From the NCBI GenBank assembly GCA_041749275.1, contig JBGTBQ010000059.1, positions 1 through 39,720 of the forward strand: a stretch of DNA of 39,720 bases, read 5' to 3'. Made by a program: the position numbers and the translations under genes. Source of the stretch: JBGTBQ01 sp041749275. Lineage in GTDB: Bacteria; Acidobacteriota; Blastocatellia; Pyrinomonadales; Pyrinomonadaceae. Of this stretch, positions 1-8,224 are shown piece by piece (the stretch's first letter is position 1; each line of letters starts with the position of its first letter). The notes under the pieces are model-generated. The model saw only the letters and a program-made list of their open reading frames with translations. It was not told where the DNA came from and ran no database searches.

Positions 1-21
1 CGCCGCACGCCTCGGCTTCGC

Positions 22-118
22 GGGTGGGGCATTCACCCCACCCTTGACCAAAGGGCGCTGCGCCCCTTTGGAAACCCAGCTAATATGGACAGCTTCCTCC
101 CCGCCGCAAGCAGCGGGG
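22..118. repeat. Three consecutive GC-rich hairpins
   Basis: Three perfect stems follow each other: 22-29 with 36-43 (8 bp, 6-nt loop), 48-55 with 64-71 (8 bp) and 99-104 with 113-118 (6 bp). No convincing ORF lies in bases 1-357. Clusters like this occur at the ends of IS200/IS605-type or REP-like elements, but no transposase is in view, so the origin is a guess. They could also act as a terminator array for a gene left of the window. The rest of this 5' stretch holds a T/C-rich run at about 219-250 and nothing else I can name. Confidence 0.45.
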
Positions 119-252
119 CATCCGCTGAGTTCTTCGTGAAATAGCCCAAACATAAAGGACCGCGATCAAAAAACGCATCATCATTAGATTTGAGTAACGC
201 TTCTCGGAGCGTCCGCAACTTTTACCTTTTTACTTTTACCTTTTCACTTTCA

Positions 253-258
253 TATAAT
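253..258 (+). promoter_or_regulatory. Possible -10 box upstream of the cell-wall cluster
   Basis: A perfect TATAAT lies about 115 bases before the first FHA gene, just after a T/C-rich tract. The hexamer 17 bases upstream (TTACTT) matches the -35 consensus poorly, so this is a tentative promoter for the plus-strand cluster. Confidence 0.3.
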
Positions 259-372
259 GCCGCCAGTGAAACTTCCGTGCATCTCAGTTCCCCTCCCCCT
301 TTATCTAAACCTCCGCGCGCCTAACTGAACGGCGGCGACCAAAGGCCGGGATTTTTTGTGCCCCGAAAATCT

Positions 373-1200
373 ATGAGCCAGAACAACGAGAAAGTTAAAC
401 AAAGAGACGAGGCGCTGGTCGAGCGTTTGATGCGGCGCGTCTTCGAAGGCGTGGGTTCGGCTGTTGACCGCAAGCTGGGGCGCGAACCGGAAGCGCAGAC
501 CGGCTTTACCACCAGCAAGCTCGTCGAGCGGATGAAACGCCTGATTGACGAGCGCGCCCGTGACGCCGAGCGTGGTGGACGCATCGCGCCACATCTGTTG
601 AAGCTGAAAATCGAGTGGGGCACTCATTCAGAGGCGGCGCCCGAATACATCAAGGAGTTGGAGCACGAAATTCTCGCGGCGGCGATTGACCACATCAACG
701 ATCAGCGTCTTCGCACGCTGGCGCCCGTCAAGGTCGAGACGAGTGTTGACATCTTCACGACAGGTATTGCCGTTGACCCAACCTTTGGCGAATTTGAAGA
801 GGAGTTGAAGCAGAAGGACGAAGCCGAGCGCCGCGCGAAAGAGCTTGATGCGCCAATCTCTTCGTCAGCCCCGCCGTCGCACGAAGTGGTTATCGCCGTG
901 CGGGTGACGCTGCCGGACGGCTCGCACGAAGCGCGCCTGTCATTCAAACCCGGAGGCCGACGCATGAACGTCGGTCGCGTCTCCGACAACGATCTACAGT
1001 TGAACCATCCGAGCGTTTCGAAGATTCATGCCGCGCTGGTGATGAACGCGGAAGGCACTTTGCTTGTCGCCGACACCGGCTCGACCAACGGCACCTACAT
1101 CAACGGTCGCCGTATTTCTTACGGTGAAGCGCGTCAAATCGTGGACGGTGACGTGGTCGGGTTCGGCGACGTAGAAGTCAGATTCAAACGCAGTGAGTAA
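373..1200 (+). CDS. FhaA-like protein: DUF3662-like N-terminus plus FHA domain
   Basis: About 275 residues. The N-terminal half (helical, with IAPHLLKLKIEW and a VKVETSVDIFTTG stretch) resembles the DUF3662 region of actinobacterial FhaA. A charged linker leads to a C-terminal FHA domain with the full phosphothreonine-binding signature: GR in MNVGRVSDND, SKIH, then TGSTNGTYING. It should be a cytoplasmic adaptor that binds phosphorylated threonines made by the kinase four genes downstream. The start is uncertain. An in-frame GTG at 358 adds five residues; I prefer the ATG at 373, although neither has a clear ribosome-binding site. It is the first gene of a plus-strand cell-wall cluster. The FHA assignment is secure; the DUF3662 one is by resemblance. 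Confidence 0.85.
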   Translation: MSQNNEKVKQRDEALVERLMRRVFEGVGSAVDRKLGREPEAQTGFTTSKLVERMKRLIDERARDAERGGRIAPHLLKLKIEWGTHSEAAPEYIKELEHEILAAAIDHINDQRLRTLAPVKVETSVDIFTTGIAVDPTFGEFEEELKQKDEAERRAKELDAPISSSAPPSHEVVIAVRVTLPDGSHEARLSFKPGGRRMNVGRVSDNDLQLNHPSVSKIHAALVMNAEGTLLVADTGSTNGTYINGRRISYGEARQIVDGDVVGFGDVEVRFKRSE

Positions 1201-1275
1201 TGATGGAAGATATCAGCGGTAAAAAGTAGGCTCTTCCATTAAATTTCATCACTCGTTATCACTTTATAGAAAACT

Positions 1276-3183
1276 ATGTACTTTCTTTTTGCGACACCCG
1301 AAAAGCAGCCGGCGCTGTTGAGTATCGTGTATACCATCGGCCTGTCGCTGACGGGTCTGTTGCTGCTCGTATCGCTGTTGCGAATGATGCGGCGCAGGCG
1401 GTCAACGTTGGCTGGTGTGGCGCCCGCGGATTTGCCGCCCGAAGTGCGTGCGCGGCTCGGCGCCACCTCGACTAATCGTGGCTTGCGCGCTCTACGCGTC
1501 CTTTTCGTCCTGCTCGCGCTGACGGTCTTCGGCTTCCACGTTTACTGGGCACAATACGCCGAAGAGTCGAACGAGCGTTTTCAACAGTTGCGCTATAAGG
1601 ATTTGCGTAACCGGCGACTGGCCGAGTCAACTCTGCGAGGCTGGATACTCGACCGCACGGGGAGTTTGGAGCGCGCCCTCGCCCTTTACAAGCGCGCGCC
1701 CAACGGCCAAATCCTCCGCGAGTACCCGCTCGACATGGAGATGGCGCAGCTCTTCGGCTCCGACCGCGGCGACCCCGGCCTCGAACGCGCGCTCTTCGGC
1801 ATTCAGAGCGGCGCGGCGCCCGAATCGTGGGATGTCCTGATGGAGCGCGAGGTCAAGCAGCCCGCTAACCTCGACGTGCGACTGACGATTGACAGTGAGT
1901 TGCAGAAGACAGCCGTCGAGCAATTGCGCGGTCGGCATGGCGCGGCGGTCGTTCTCAACCCACAGACGGGCGAAGTGCTCGCTATGTTCAGCAACCCGGC
2001 TTATAGTCTGAAGGAGGCGCAGGACGAGGCAACCTACATCAAGCTTGAGGCGAACGACCGTGACAAGCCGCTCGTCAACCGCGCCCTCGGCGCTTACTAT
2101 ATCCCCGGCTCAACTTTCAAAACCGTGACGATGATTGCCGCTTTCAACGCAGGGATTCAGAACGAGCAGTTCAACTGCACCGGCGCGGGCTTCTACGCGG
2201 AGCCGGGGGCGAAGCCGATCTTTGACGCGGGCGGCGCGGGCGAAGTCCACGGACGCATCGGGATTGACACGGCTTATGAGGTCTCGTGTAATCAGTATTT
2301 CGCGCAGATGGCCATCAAGCTCGGCGCCGAACGGATGGGCGAGTCCGCGCGGCGCATCGGCATCACGCCCTACGACAACACGACCGATGCGATTCGGGGC
2401 CGCAAACAGCCGCAGATTTGGAACACGAACTTGCCTTCGGTCGCGCGTGCGCTGGCGCCACGCGAGGCGACGATTGCGGTCTGGCCGAAGATGAGAAAGT
2501 TCGACCTCGGCCTCGTCGGCTATGGGCAGGGCTATTCGGGGCAGATGACTCCTTTGGAGATGGCTCTTGCCGCCTCGGCGATTGCGAATCTCGAAGGTAA
2601 GCTGATGAAACCGAAGATCGAGTATGATGTGCCGCCCGCGGCCTTCGCGCAGGCGATGTCGCCACAGCACGCCGCCGAAATGCGGCGCATTATGGGACTC
2701 GTCACCGGCGGCTCTTCGGGGACAGCGACGCGCGTGATGGCGCGTGTGCACGCCGCCGGCATCATCACGGGCGGGAAGACCGGAACGGCTGAGAAAGAGG
2801 TTCCCGTCTACGACCCGAAGACGGGCGAGCCGAAGACCGTCACAAAGACCGAACGCGACCGGCGCGGCAACCCGATCCGCGAGTACCAACAGATCGTCCT
2901 CTCGCCGGAGATGCGGATTGATAGCTGGTTCCTCTGCATCGCTCCGCTCGATAGGCCGCAGGTGGCGATTGCAGTCATCATCGAGGGTGGAGGCTATGGC
3001 GCGACCGCCGCCGCGCCCGTCGCCGCCGAACTCGTTCTTAAGGCGCGCGAACTGGGTCTCCTCGGCATGACGGCGCCCGCTTCGGCGCCGAGCCAGCCGC
3101 AGCCGAAGTCAACACCTCGGCCCCGCTCGACGCCCACCAACCAACGCGAAAACGGGCAGCGAGCACAGGCAACACCGCGCTGA
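1276..3183 (+). CDS. pbpA: Class B penicillin-binding protein (PbpA/FtsI-type transpeptidase)
   Basis: This 635-residue protein should cross-link peptidoglycan in the periplasm as partner of the SEDS polymerase encoded next. The transpeptidase signatures are all present: STFK with the acylated Ser279 and Lys282, SCN at 337-339, and KTG at 501-503. Two hydrophobic segments (about 13-35 and 72-91) sit at the N-terminus, where class B PBPs usually have one, so the topology needs checking. The last ~40 residues are a Pro/Ser/Thr/Arg-rich tail. The small non-catalytic N-terminal region suggests the PbpA subgroup seen beside rodA in actinobacteria. No clear Shine-Dalgarno precedes the ATG. The family call is firm; PbpA versus FtsI is inferred from the neighbours. 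Confidence 0.9.
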   Translation: MYFLFATPEKQPALLSIVYTIGLSLTGLLLLVSLLRMMRRRRSTLAGVAPADLPPEVRARLGATSTNRGLRALRVLFVLLALTVFGFHVYWAQYAEESNERFQQLRYKDLRNRRLAESTLRGWILDRTGSLERALALYKRAPNGQILREYPLDMEMAQLFGSDRGDPGLERALFGIQSGAAPESWDVLMEREVKQPANLDVRLTIDSELQKTAVEQLRGRHGAAVVLNPQTGEVLAMFSNPAYSLKEAQDEATYIKLEANDRDKPLVNRALGAYYIPGSTFKTVTMIAAFNAGIQNEQFNCTGAGFYAEPGAKPIFDAGGAGEVHGRIGIDTAYEVSCNQYFAQMAIKLGAERMGESARRIGITPYDNTTDAIRGRKQPQIWNTNLPSVARALAPREATIAVWPKMRKFDLGLVGYGQGYSGQMTPLEMALAASAIANLEGKLMKPKIEYDVPPAAFAQAMSPQHAAEMRRIMGLVTGGSSGTATRVMARVHAAGIITGGKTGTAEKEVPVYDPKTGEPKTVTKTERDRRGNPIREYQQIVLSPEMRIDSWFLCIAPLDRPQVAIAVIIEGGGYGATAAAPVAAELVLKARELGLLGMTAPASAPSQPQPKSTPRPRSTPTNQRENGQRAQATPR

Positions 3184-3227
3184 TAAAGTACGACGTGTGA
3201 GTTAACATAAACCCATGGCTGGGAGCA

Positions 3228-3242
3228 CAGGCGGCTCGCCTG
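3228..3242. repeat. Short hairpin repeat between pbpA and the SEDS gene
   Basis: In the 183-base gap, CAGGCG and CGCCTG form a 6-bp stem with a 3-nt loop inside a GGGAGCACAGGCGGC-like motif. Such motifs look like a dispersed intergenic repeat. A 12-nt perfect palindrome (CTCAAGCTTGAG) follows at 3281-3292. No promoter or terminator can be assigned. Confidence 0.3.
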
Positions 3243-3366
3243 CATTGTGCGCGTGAGCGAGAATTGAAGGACACGCTAAACTCAAGCTTGAGCTTGAAGG
3301 AGAAACTTTTTAGCGCGCCGACGCGCGTCGCTCCGTCGCTCTCCGAGATACTTTGATTTTATTTAT

Positions 3367-5064
3367 ATGAAAAACAGGGCCTCGTCCCATCTACTGTTGC
3401 TGATCGTGATCGTCGGCTTTGAGGTCGTCGGCTATATCGCCGTCTACCAGTCGGCGTTGCTTCGCGGTTACGAACCGTCTCTCGTCAGCGCCGCCCGCGA
3501 CCTGCTGCTTTACGTTCCGGTGATCGGCATTGTGTTCTGGCTCTCGCGCGTGATGAAGTTCCATGGCAATTGGGCGCTTTATACGACGGCGATCTTGCTC
3601 TTTTCAATCGGTATGCTCGTGCAGTACCGGCTCTACAGCGACCCGGAGTACGGTTCCGGCAACAAGGCCGCCGCCCGCGCCGAGAAGATGCAGGTGCAAC
3701 GCCTGCGCTTCATCAACCAGTATTACGACGCTGAGAAGAAGAAGCTGATCGGCGTCGAAGCGACCGCTCCGCAAACTGACGCGCCTCCACAAATATCGCG
3801 CCGCTCGAACGTGACGGTCGGGCAGGTGCTCACGTCGGGCTTCACGTGGATACCGCTCTTTTCTTTCTTTGCGTTGGTCGCCTCCTTCTGGGTCTTTATG
3901 CAGGACAGGTGGTTATCATGGATGCAGCGACACAGTTTTATCATAGTGCTCGCAACGCTCGTCCCGCTGGGTTTGGCCGTCGCTTCTTCGAGCGCGGGTA
4001 AATTTCTGGGTGACATGACGCCTTGGGAACCGTCGAAGATTCCCTTCCTGATCGGCTTCGCCGGCATCCTCACCGCGCACTACCGCGATCTGGCCCAGAC
4101 CTACTGGGGCATTCCGCGCGCGCGGAACGTCGTGCCGCTCGTCATCATGGGCGTCATCCCCTTTATCCCATTCTTCGCGCTGAAGGACTTCGGACAAATG
4201 CTCGTCTTCAGCAGCGCCTACGCGACACTCTATCTCGTCGCCGTGCGTCGCTGGCCTCAGCTCTTAGTCTTCGTCGGCTCGCTCGTTCTTGCCATCGCCA
4301 TCCTCGTCGTCGGCGCTTTGCCGGCTAACGTGCAGGAGAAAGTGCCGACCTTGACGACGCTGGCCGCGCCCGTGCAGACCATCCTCCCCGCGCGCATCAA
4401 GCAGCGCTTTCACCTCTGGCTCGACGGTTTCAATCCGCCTTCGCCCGACGTTGAATGGTGGAAGAAGGATTATGAAGAGGCTCTCGCCGAGAACGAACGA
4501 ATGCGGCAACTCGCCGCAGAGAGTCCCGCGATGCGGAAAACCGTGAACGTTGACGTGTGGTTCGACCGCATTGCGTTTCAGCCCTCGCAGGCGACCTTTG
4601 GCATCGCGGCGGGCGGTGTCAGTGGTCGCGGTCTCGGCCTCGGTTTCTCCGAAGTGATTCCGGTTGCGGATTCAGACTACATTTACGCCGCCATCGGCGA
4701 GGAACTGGGTCTGCTTGGCGGCGCGGTCGTCATCCTCGCGCTGTGCATCTTCGTCAGCGCAGGCGTCCGGACTTCAATCGAAGCGCGCGACATGTTTACA
4801 AAACTCTGCGCCGCCGGCCTGACCGCCTTCATCGGTTTTCAGGCGCTCGTCAACATCGGCGGCACCACGCGCGCCCTGCCGATGACGGGCATCACACTTC
4901 CCTTCGTCAGCCACGGTGGTTTCAGTCTCATCACGAGTTTCGCCATGCTCGGCATGCTGCTCGCCTTTTCACACCGCAACGCGCGTGACGCGGAGACGCG
5001 GCCCCGTCCCTCGACTTCTACTCGCTCTGACTCTGACATCAAAATTCTGGAGGCCGTTCAATGA
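3367..5064 (+). CDS. SEDS-family peptidoglycan glycosyltransferase (RodA/FtsW-like)
   Basis: Multi-spanning membrane protein of 565 residues that should polymerise lipid II into glycan strands. Family signatures in the C-terminal half are GGVSGRGLGLGFSEVIPVADSDYIYAAIGEELGLLGG (positions ~417-452), where Asp437 aligns with the extracytoplasmic Asp proposed as catalytic in RodA, and ALPMTGITLPFVSHGG near the end. It is clearly longer than the usual ~380-420 residues. One hydrophilic insertion follows the third membrane segment (about residues 92-155), and a second before the catalytic motif is rich in Trp, Glu and Arg (about 340-400). It lies between the PBP and phosphatase genes; its TGA overlaps the next ATG, indicating coupling. 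RodA and FtsW cannot be separated from sequence alone, but pairing with a PbpA-like partner favours RodA. Confidence 0.9.
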   Translation: MKNRASSHLLLLIVIVGFEVVGYIAVYQSALLRGYEPSLVSAARDLLLYVPVIGIVFWLSRVMKFHGNWALYTTAILLFSIGMLVQYRLYSDPEYGSGNKAAARAEKMQVQRLRFINQYYDAEKKKLIGVEATAPQTDAPPQISRRSNVTVGQVLTSGFTWIPLFSFFALVASFWVFMQDRWLSWMQRHSFIIVLATLVPLGLAVASSSAGKFLGDMTPWEPSKIPFLIGFAGILTAHYRDLAQTYWGIPRARNVVPLVIMGVIPFIPFFALKDFGQMLVFSSAYATLYLVAVRRWPQLLVFVGSLVLAIAILVVGALPANVQEKVPTLTTLAAPVQTILPARIKQRFHLWLDGFNPPSPDVEWWKKDYEEALAENERMRQLAAESPAMRKTVNVDVWFDRIAFQPSQATFGIAAGGVSGRGLGLGFSEVIPVADSDYIYAAIGEELGLLGGAVVILALCIFVSAGVRTSIEARDMFTKLCAAGLTAFIGFQALVNIGGTTRALPMTGITLPFVSHGGFSLITSFAMLGMLLAFSHRNARDAETRPRPSTSTRSDSDIKILEAVQ

Positions 5065-6617
5065 CAGAACCTTCCACGGACATTCGAATCGAGGTAGCAA
5101 GCGTCACCGACCGGGGCAAGAATGAGAAGCGCCCTCTCAACGAGGACTCGATGTTGAGCGACCTCGAACAGCGTATCTTCGCTGTTGCCGATGGCGTCGG
5201 CGGCGCGGAGGCGGGCGAGGTCGCTTCGGAGACCGCCGTTGAAGTCCTACAGCAAGCGTTCACGCATCATCAGGACGGCGACGATGTGGAAGACCTGATG
5301 GAGATCGCCATCCAGCGCGCCAACGCTTCCATCTTCCAGATGTCACGTGAGCAACCTCGGTTCTCGATGATGGCAACCACGATTGTGGCGCTCCATCTCG
5401 ACGGCCTGCGCGCCACCATCGGACACGTCGGCGACTCGCGCCTCTACCGTCTGACGCCGGTCGGTACGCTGCAAAGAGAGACGGACGATCATTCGGTCGT
5501 TGAGGAAGAGGTGCGGGCCGGGAGAATGACGGCGCAGCAGGCCGCCAGTCATCCCAGCCGCAATGTCATCAGCCGCGCTCTCGGCGCGGAGCAGGCGGTT
5601 GAGGTTGACATGAAGACCATTGAGTTTGAAGAGGGCACGACCTTCCTGCTCTGCTCAGACGGCATTACGCGCCATCTCCCGGATGCCGAGTTGAACACGG
5701 TGCTCCAATCCGCGGACAATCTCGACGATGCCTGCGCCGAGATGAAGCGTATCTGTTACGAGCGCGGCGCCGAAGACAATCTGACCGCCATAGTTATCCG
5801 TGTCGGTGACCGCAAGGCGTCACAACCCACCACCACGGGCGCCGATTTCGAAGAGGAGCATACCCTCGTCAGTGAGCGTGCCGCGCGTGCCAACGCGACG
5901 ACGCTTCCCGACTCTCCGATTCCCGCGGCCCTGCTCCAACGCCCCTTCGATAACCCGGACAACGCCACCACGGACGCCGTTCCCGCCGAGATGGTCAACC
6001 CTGCTTCGCGGAATCCAACCTCGCAGCCTACGGCCTCGATAGGCGCTGCCTCTACGCCAAAGAGCAGCGGCGGCGCAGGCCGAATCCTCGGTGTCTTCTT
6101 CTTATTGCTCGTCGCGGCGGCGGCTGCCTTCTACGGCGGGATGCGCTTTGAGAAGAGCGGCGGTTTGAACGGCGGCGACGCTTCAAAGTTGCCGGTGGCG
6201 ACCCCTTCGCCTACCCCCGAAAGCGCCGAGGCGCATTTCCAGCGGAAACTCCGCGCCGTTGATCTGGCTCCCACGGTCGAGGCTTCGCGCATGACGGCTG
6301 AGGCGTCGAACCTACCGCTCGACTCACCCGACCCGGAATTCCTTTACCTCTACGGACGCGCGATGCTCCTGACCGGAAAGAATCAGGATGCCGTTGCGGC
6401 TTTCGAGAAAACTATTCAGCGGATCAACGAAAACATGACCGCGCGGAACGGACAGTTGAAGATTGATGCGCGCCTCGCGCACATTGCCGCCAGCCTCCGC
6501 TCCGACGACATCAACAAAGCACGCGAGGCCGCCAGAGCATTGGGTGAAGAGGTTATCAGGACGGAAATCGAGACCGCGCCGGCGAACACTTCGCCCTCTC
6601 CAACCGTTTCACCATAA
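5061..6617 (+). CDS. PP2C-type Ser/Thr protein phosphatase with membrane anchor and ectodomain
   Basis: The first ~250 residues are a PP2C phosphatase with the metal-binding motifs NEDS, ADGVGGAE, HVGDSRLYR, CSDGITRHL and EDNLTAIV. A linker rich in Ala, Pro, Ser and Thr leads to one membrane segment (about 342-361) and a ~160-residue extracytoplasmic tail that is helical and TPR-like (FLYLYGRAMLLTGKNQDAVAAF). This matches the architecture of PstP, which reverses Ser/Thr phosphorylation by the partner kinase. A strong GGAGG at 5049-5053 is 7 bases from the ATG, and the start overlaps the upstream stop as ATGA. The kinase gene follows after 12 bases. The catalytic assignment is secure; the tail's role is unknown. 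Confidence 0.93.
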   Translation: MTEPSTDIRIEVASVTDRGKNEKRPLNEDSMLSDLEQRIFAVADGVGGAEAGEVASETAVEVLQQAFTHHQDGDDVEDLMEIAIQRANASIFQMSREQPRFSMMATTIVALHLDGLRATIGHVGDSRLYRLTPVGTLQRETDDHSVVEEEVRAGRMTAQQAASHPSRNVISRALGAEQAVEVDMKTIEFEEGTTFLLCSDGITRHLPDAELNTVLQSADNLDDACAEMKRICYERGAEDNLTAIVIRVGDRKASQPTTTGADFEEEHTLVSERAARANATTLPDSPIPAALLQRPFDNPDNATTDAVPAEMVNPASRNPTSQPTASIGAASTPKSSGGAGRILGVFFLLLVAAAAAFYGGMRFEKSGGLNGGDASKLPVATPSPTPESAEAHFQRKLRAVDLAPTVEASRMTAEASNLPLDSPDPEFLYLYGRAMLLTGKNQDAVAAFEKTIQRINENMTARNGQLKIDARLAHIAASLRSDDINKAREAARALGEEVIRTEIETAPANTSPSPTVSP

Positions 6618-6629
6618 TGAGAAGGTAGA

Positions 6630-8192
6630 ATGGAGTCCGGAGCAAGAATTCGATTAGACTCCAGACTTTATCAAGGGATGAGTGAACTTAAACTCCAACA
6701 GTGCAGGCTCGATGGTCGTTATGACGTGCTCGACTGTCTGGGACGCGGCAGCTATTCGGAGGTCTATCTGGCGCGCGACATTGCGGCCACGAACGGCTCG
6801 CCGCACACGGTCGTTATCAAGGCGCTCAACACCGACCTTCAGGGCGTGCTCGACACGGAGCTTGAGCGGACTCTGCTTGAAAACTTTCGCAACGAAGCCG
6901 TCGCGCTCGACCGCGTGCGCCACCCGAATATCATTAATCGTCTCGGCCACGGGACGGCGATTGACTTGCAGAACCGGACGTTTCACTATCTCGTCTTCGA
7001 GTACCTATCGGGCGGCGACCTGCAAGCGCTCTGCCGGCAGCGCCCCCTCTCGCTCGAAGTCGCGCTCGACTACCTGCGGCAAGTCTGTGCTGGTCTGGCG
7101 CACGCACACCGGCAAGGCATTATCCACCGCGACATCAAACCGCAAAACCTGCTCCTCACCGCTGACCGGCGGACGGTGAAGATCGCGGATTTCGGCGTCG
7201 CCAAGATCGAGGCCGACGAAGGGCTGATTACACGCGTCGGCACCGACGTGTATGCCGCCCCCGAACATCACCCGCTGGCGCAGACCGGTCGCCTCGACAC
7301 TTCCTCGCTGTCGCATCCGGTGTTGCACCTGACGCCGGCAGCCGACATCTACTCGCTGGCGAAGACAACCTACATGCTCCTCAGCGGTGAGTCGCCGCGA
7401 CGCTTCTCGCAAAAGCGGATCACTTCCCTCCCGCCCTCGCTAGAGGGACAACCGTGGGCGCTTTACGTAACACAAGTGTTGGAACGCGCGACAAGCACCA
7501 ACCCGCAAAAGCGTCACCAGACCGTCGAAGAGTTCTGGCAGGAGATGAAAGATGCGACATTGGCGCGGACGCAGCCGCTCCATGGCGCGAACGAGTTGCT
7601 TGCCAAACCAGTGTTGGACGGGGAGCCGGCGTCTCCCCCCGCTCCCCGCTTTGAGCGAAACGTTGAGCCGTCACCGACTTCAAATCGCCAACGCATCGTC
7701 GTCCCTCTCTCGGAGGCGGCCCCTCTCTCTCATGCGGACACCCCACGCCAACCGGCTCCGGTGGTCTCCGGCGTCCCGCATCAACGACGGGAGTTGGAAG
7801 AATACGAAGCCTCCGACGAACCACGTTTTTCGTCGCGGACGCGCAGTTTTCTGGTCGCACTCTTCCTGCTCTGCGCGTTCGCACTGATGCTTTACGCAAC
7901 GCAGCGCTACGTTAAAATGCGATCCGCGGCAGGCGGGCAGACTCAAGCGCCGGTTGAAAATATTTCGCCCATCGGGAAAATGTACAAACCGACGACGGAT
8001 GTGAATCTGCGTTCCGGCCCTTCGCGCAACTATCCGGACATCGGACTCGCGGAAGTTAATTCGAGAGTCAAGGTGCTTAACGTCAATGGCAAGTGGTTTG
8101 AAGTGGAAGTAGTGTCGCACGGGCGCGAGAAAAGGAACCCCGGTTCAGCCGACCGCGGCTGGGCGCATAGCGCTAATTTAAAACCCGAATGA
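6630..8192 (+). CDS. Transmembrane Ser/Thr protein kinase with extracytoplasmic SH3-like domain
   Basis: Hanks-type kinase. It has a glycine-rich loop LGRGSYSEVYLARD, a VVIK lysine, HRDIKPQN with catalytic Asp168, DFGVAK, and a PEH motif in place of APE. After a Pro-rich juxtamembrane stretch there is one membrane helix (FLVALFLLCAFALMLYA) and then a bacterial SH3 domain (VNLRSGPSRNYPDIG to RGWAHSANLKPE) predicted outside the membrane. It should phosphorylate the FHA proteins and perhaps the cell-wall enzymes next to it; the phosphatase just upstream would oppose it. GAAGG at 6621-6625 supports the ATG at 6630. A second in-frame ATG at 6678 would remove 16 residues and cannot be excluded. PknB-type kinases in similar loci carry PASTA repeats instead of SH3. 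Confidence 0.93.
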   Translation: MESGARIRLDSRLYQGMSELKLQQCRLDGRYDVLDCLGRGSYSEVYLARDIAATNGSPHTVVIKALNTDLQGVLDTELERTLLENFRNEAVALDRVRHPNIINRLGHGTAIDLQNRTFHYLVFEYLSGGDLQALCRQRPLSLEVALDYLRQVCAGLAHAHRQGIIHRDIKPQNLLLTADRRTVKIADFGVAKIEADEGLITRVGTDVYAAPEHHPLAQTGRLDTSSLSHPVLHLTPAADIYSLAKTTYMLLSGESPRRFSQKRITSLPPSLEGQPWALYVTQVLERATSTNPQKRHQTVEEFWQEMKDATLARTQPLHGANELLAKPVLDGEPASPPAPRFERNVEPSPTSNRQRIVVPLSEAAPLSHADTPRQPAPVVSGVPHQRRELEEYEASDEPRFSSRTRSFLVALFLLCAFALMLYATQRYVKMRSAAGGQTQAPVENISPIGKMYKPTTDVNLRSGPSRNYPDIGLAEVNSRVKVLNVNGKWFEVEVVSHGREKRNPGSADRGWAHSANLKPE

Positions 8193-8224
8193 TCCGTTGA
8201 TTTCAAAATGAGGTATAGACACAG

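Noticed and set aside
2110..2889. 259-codon open frame opposite the penicillin-binding protein gene
   Set aside because: It lies wholly antisense to clear transpeptidase motifs, is Arg-rich and low in recognisable structure, and follows from the high G+C of the real gene.
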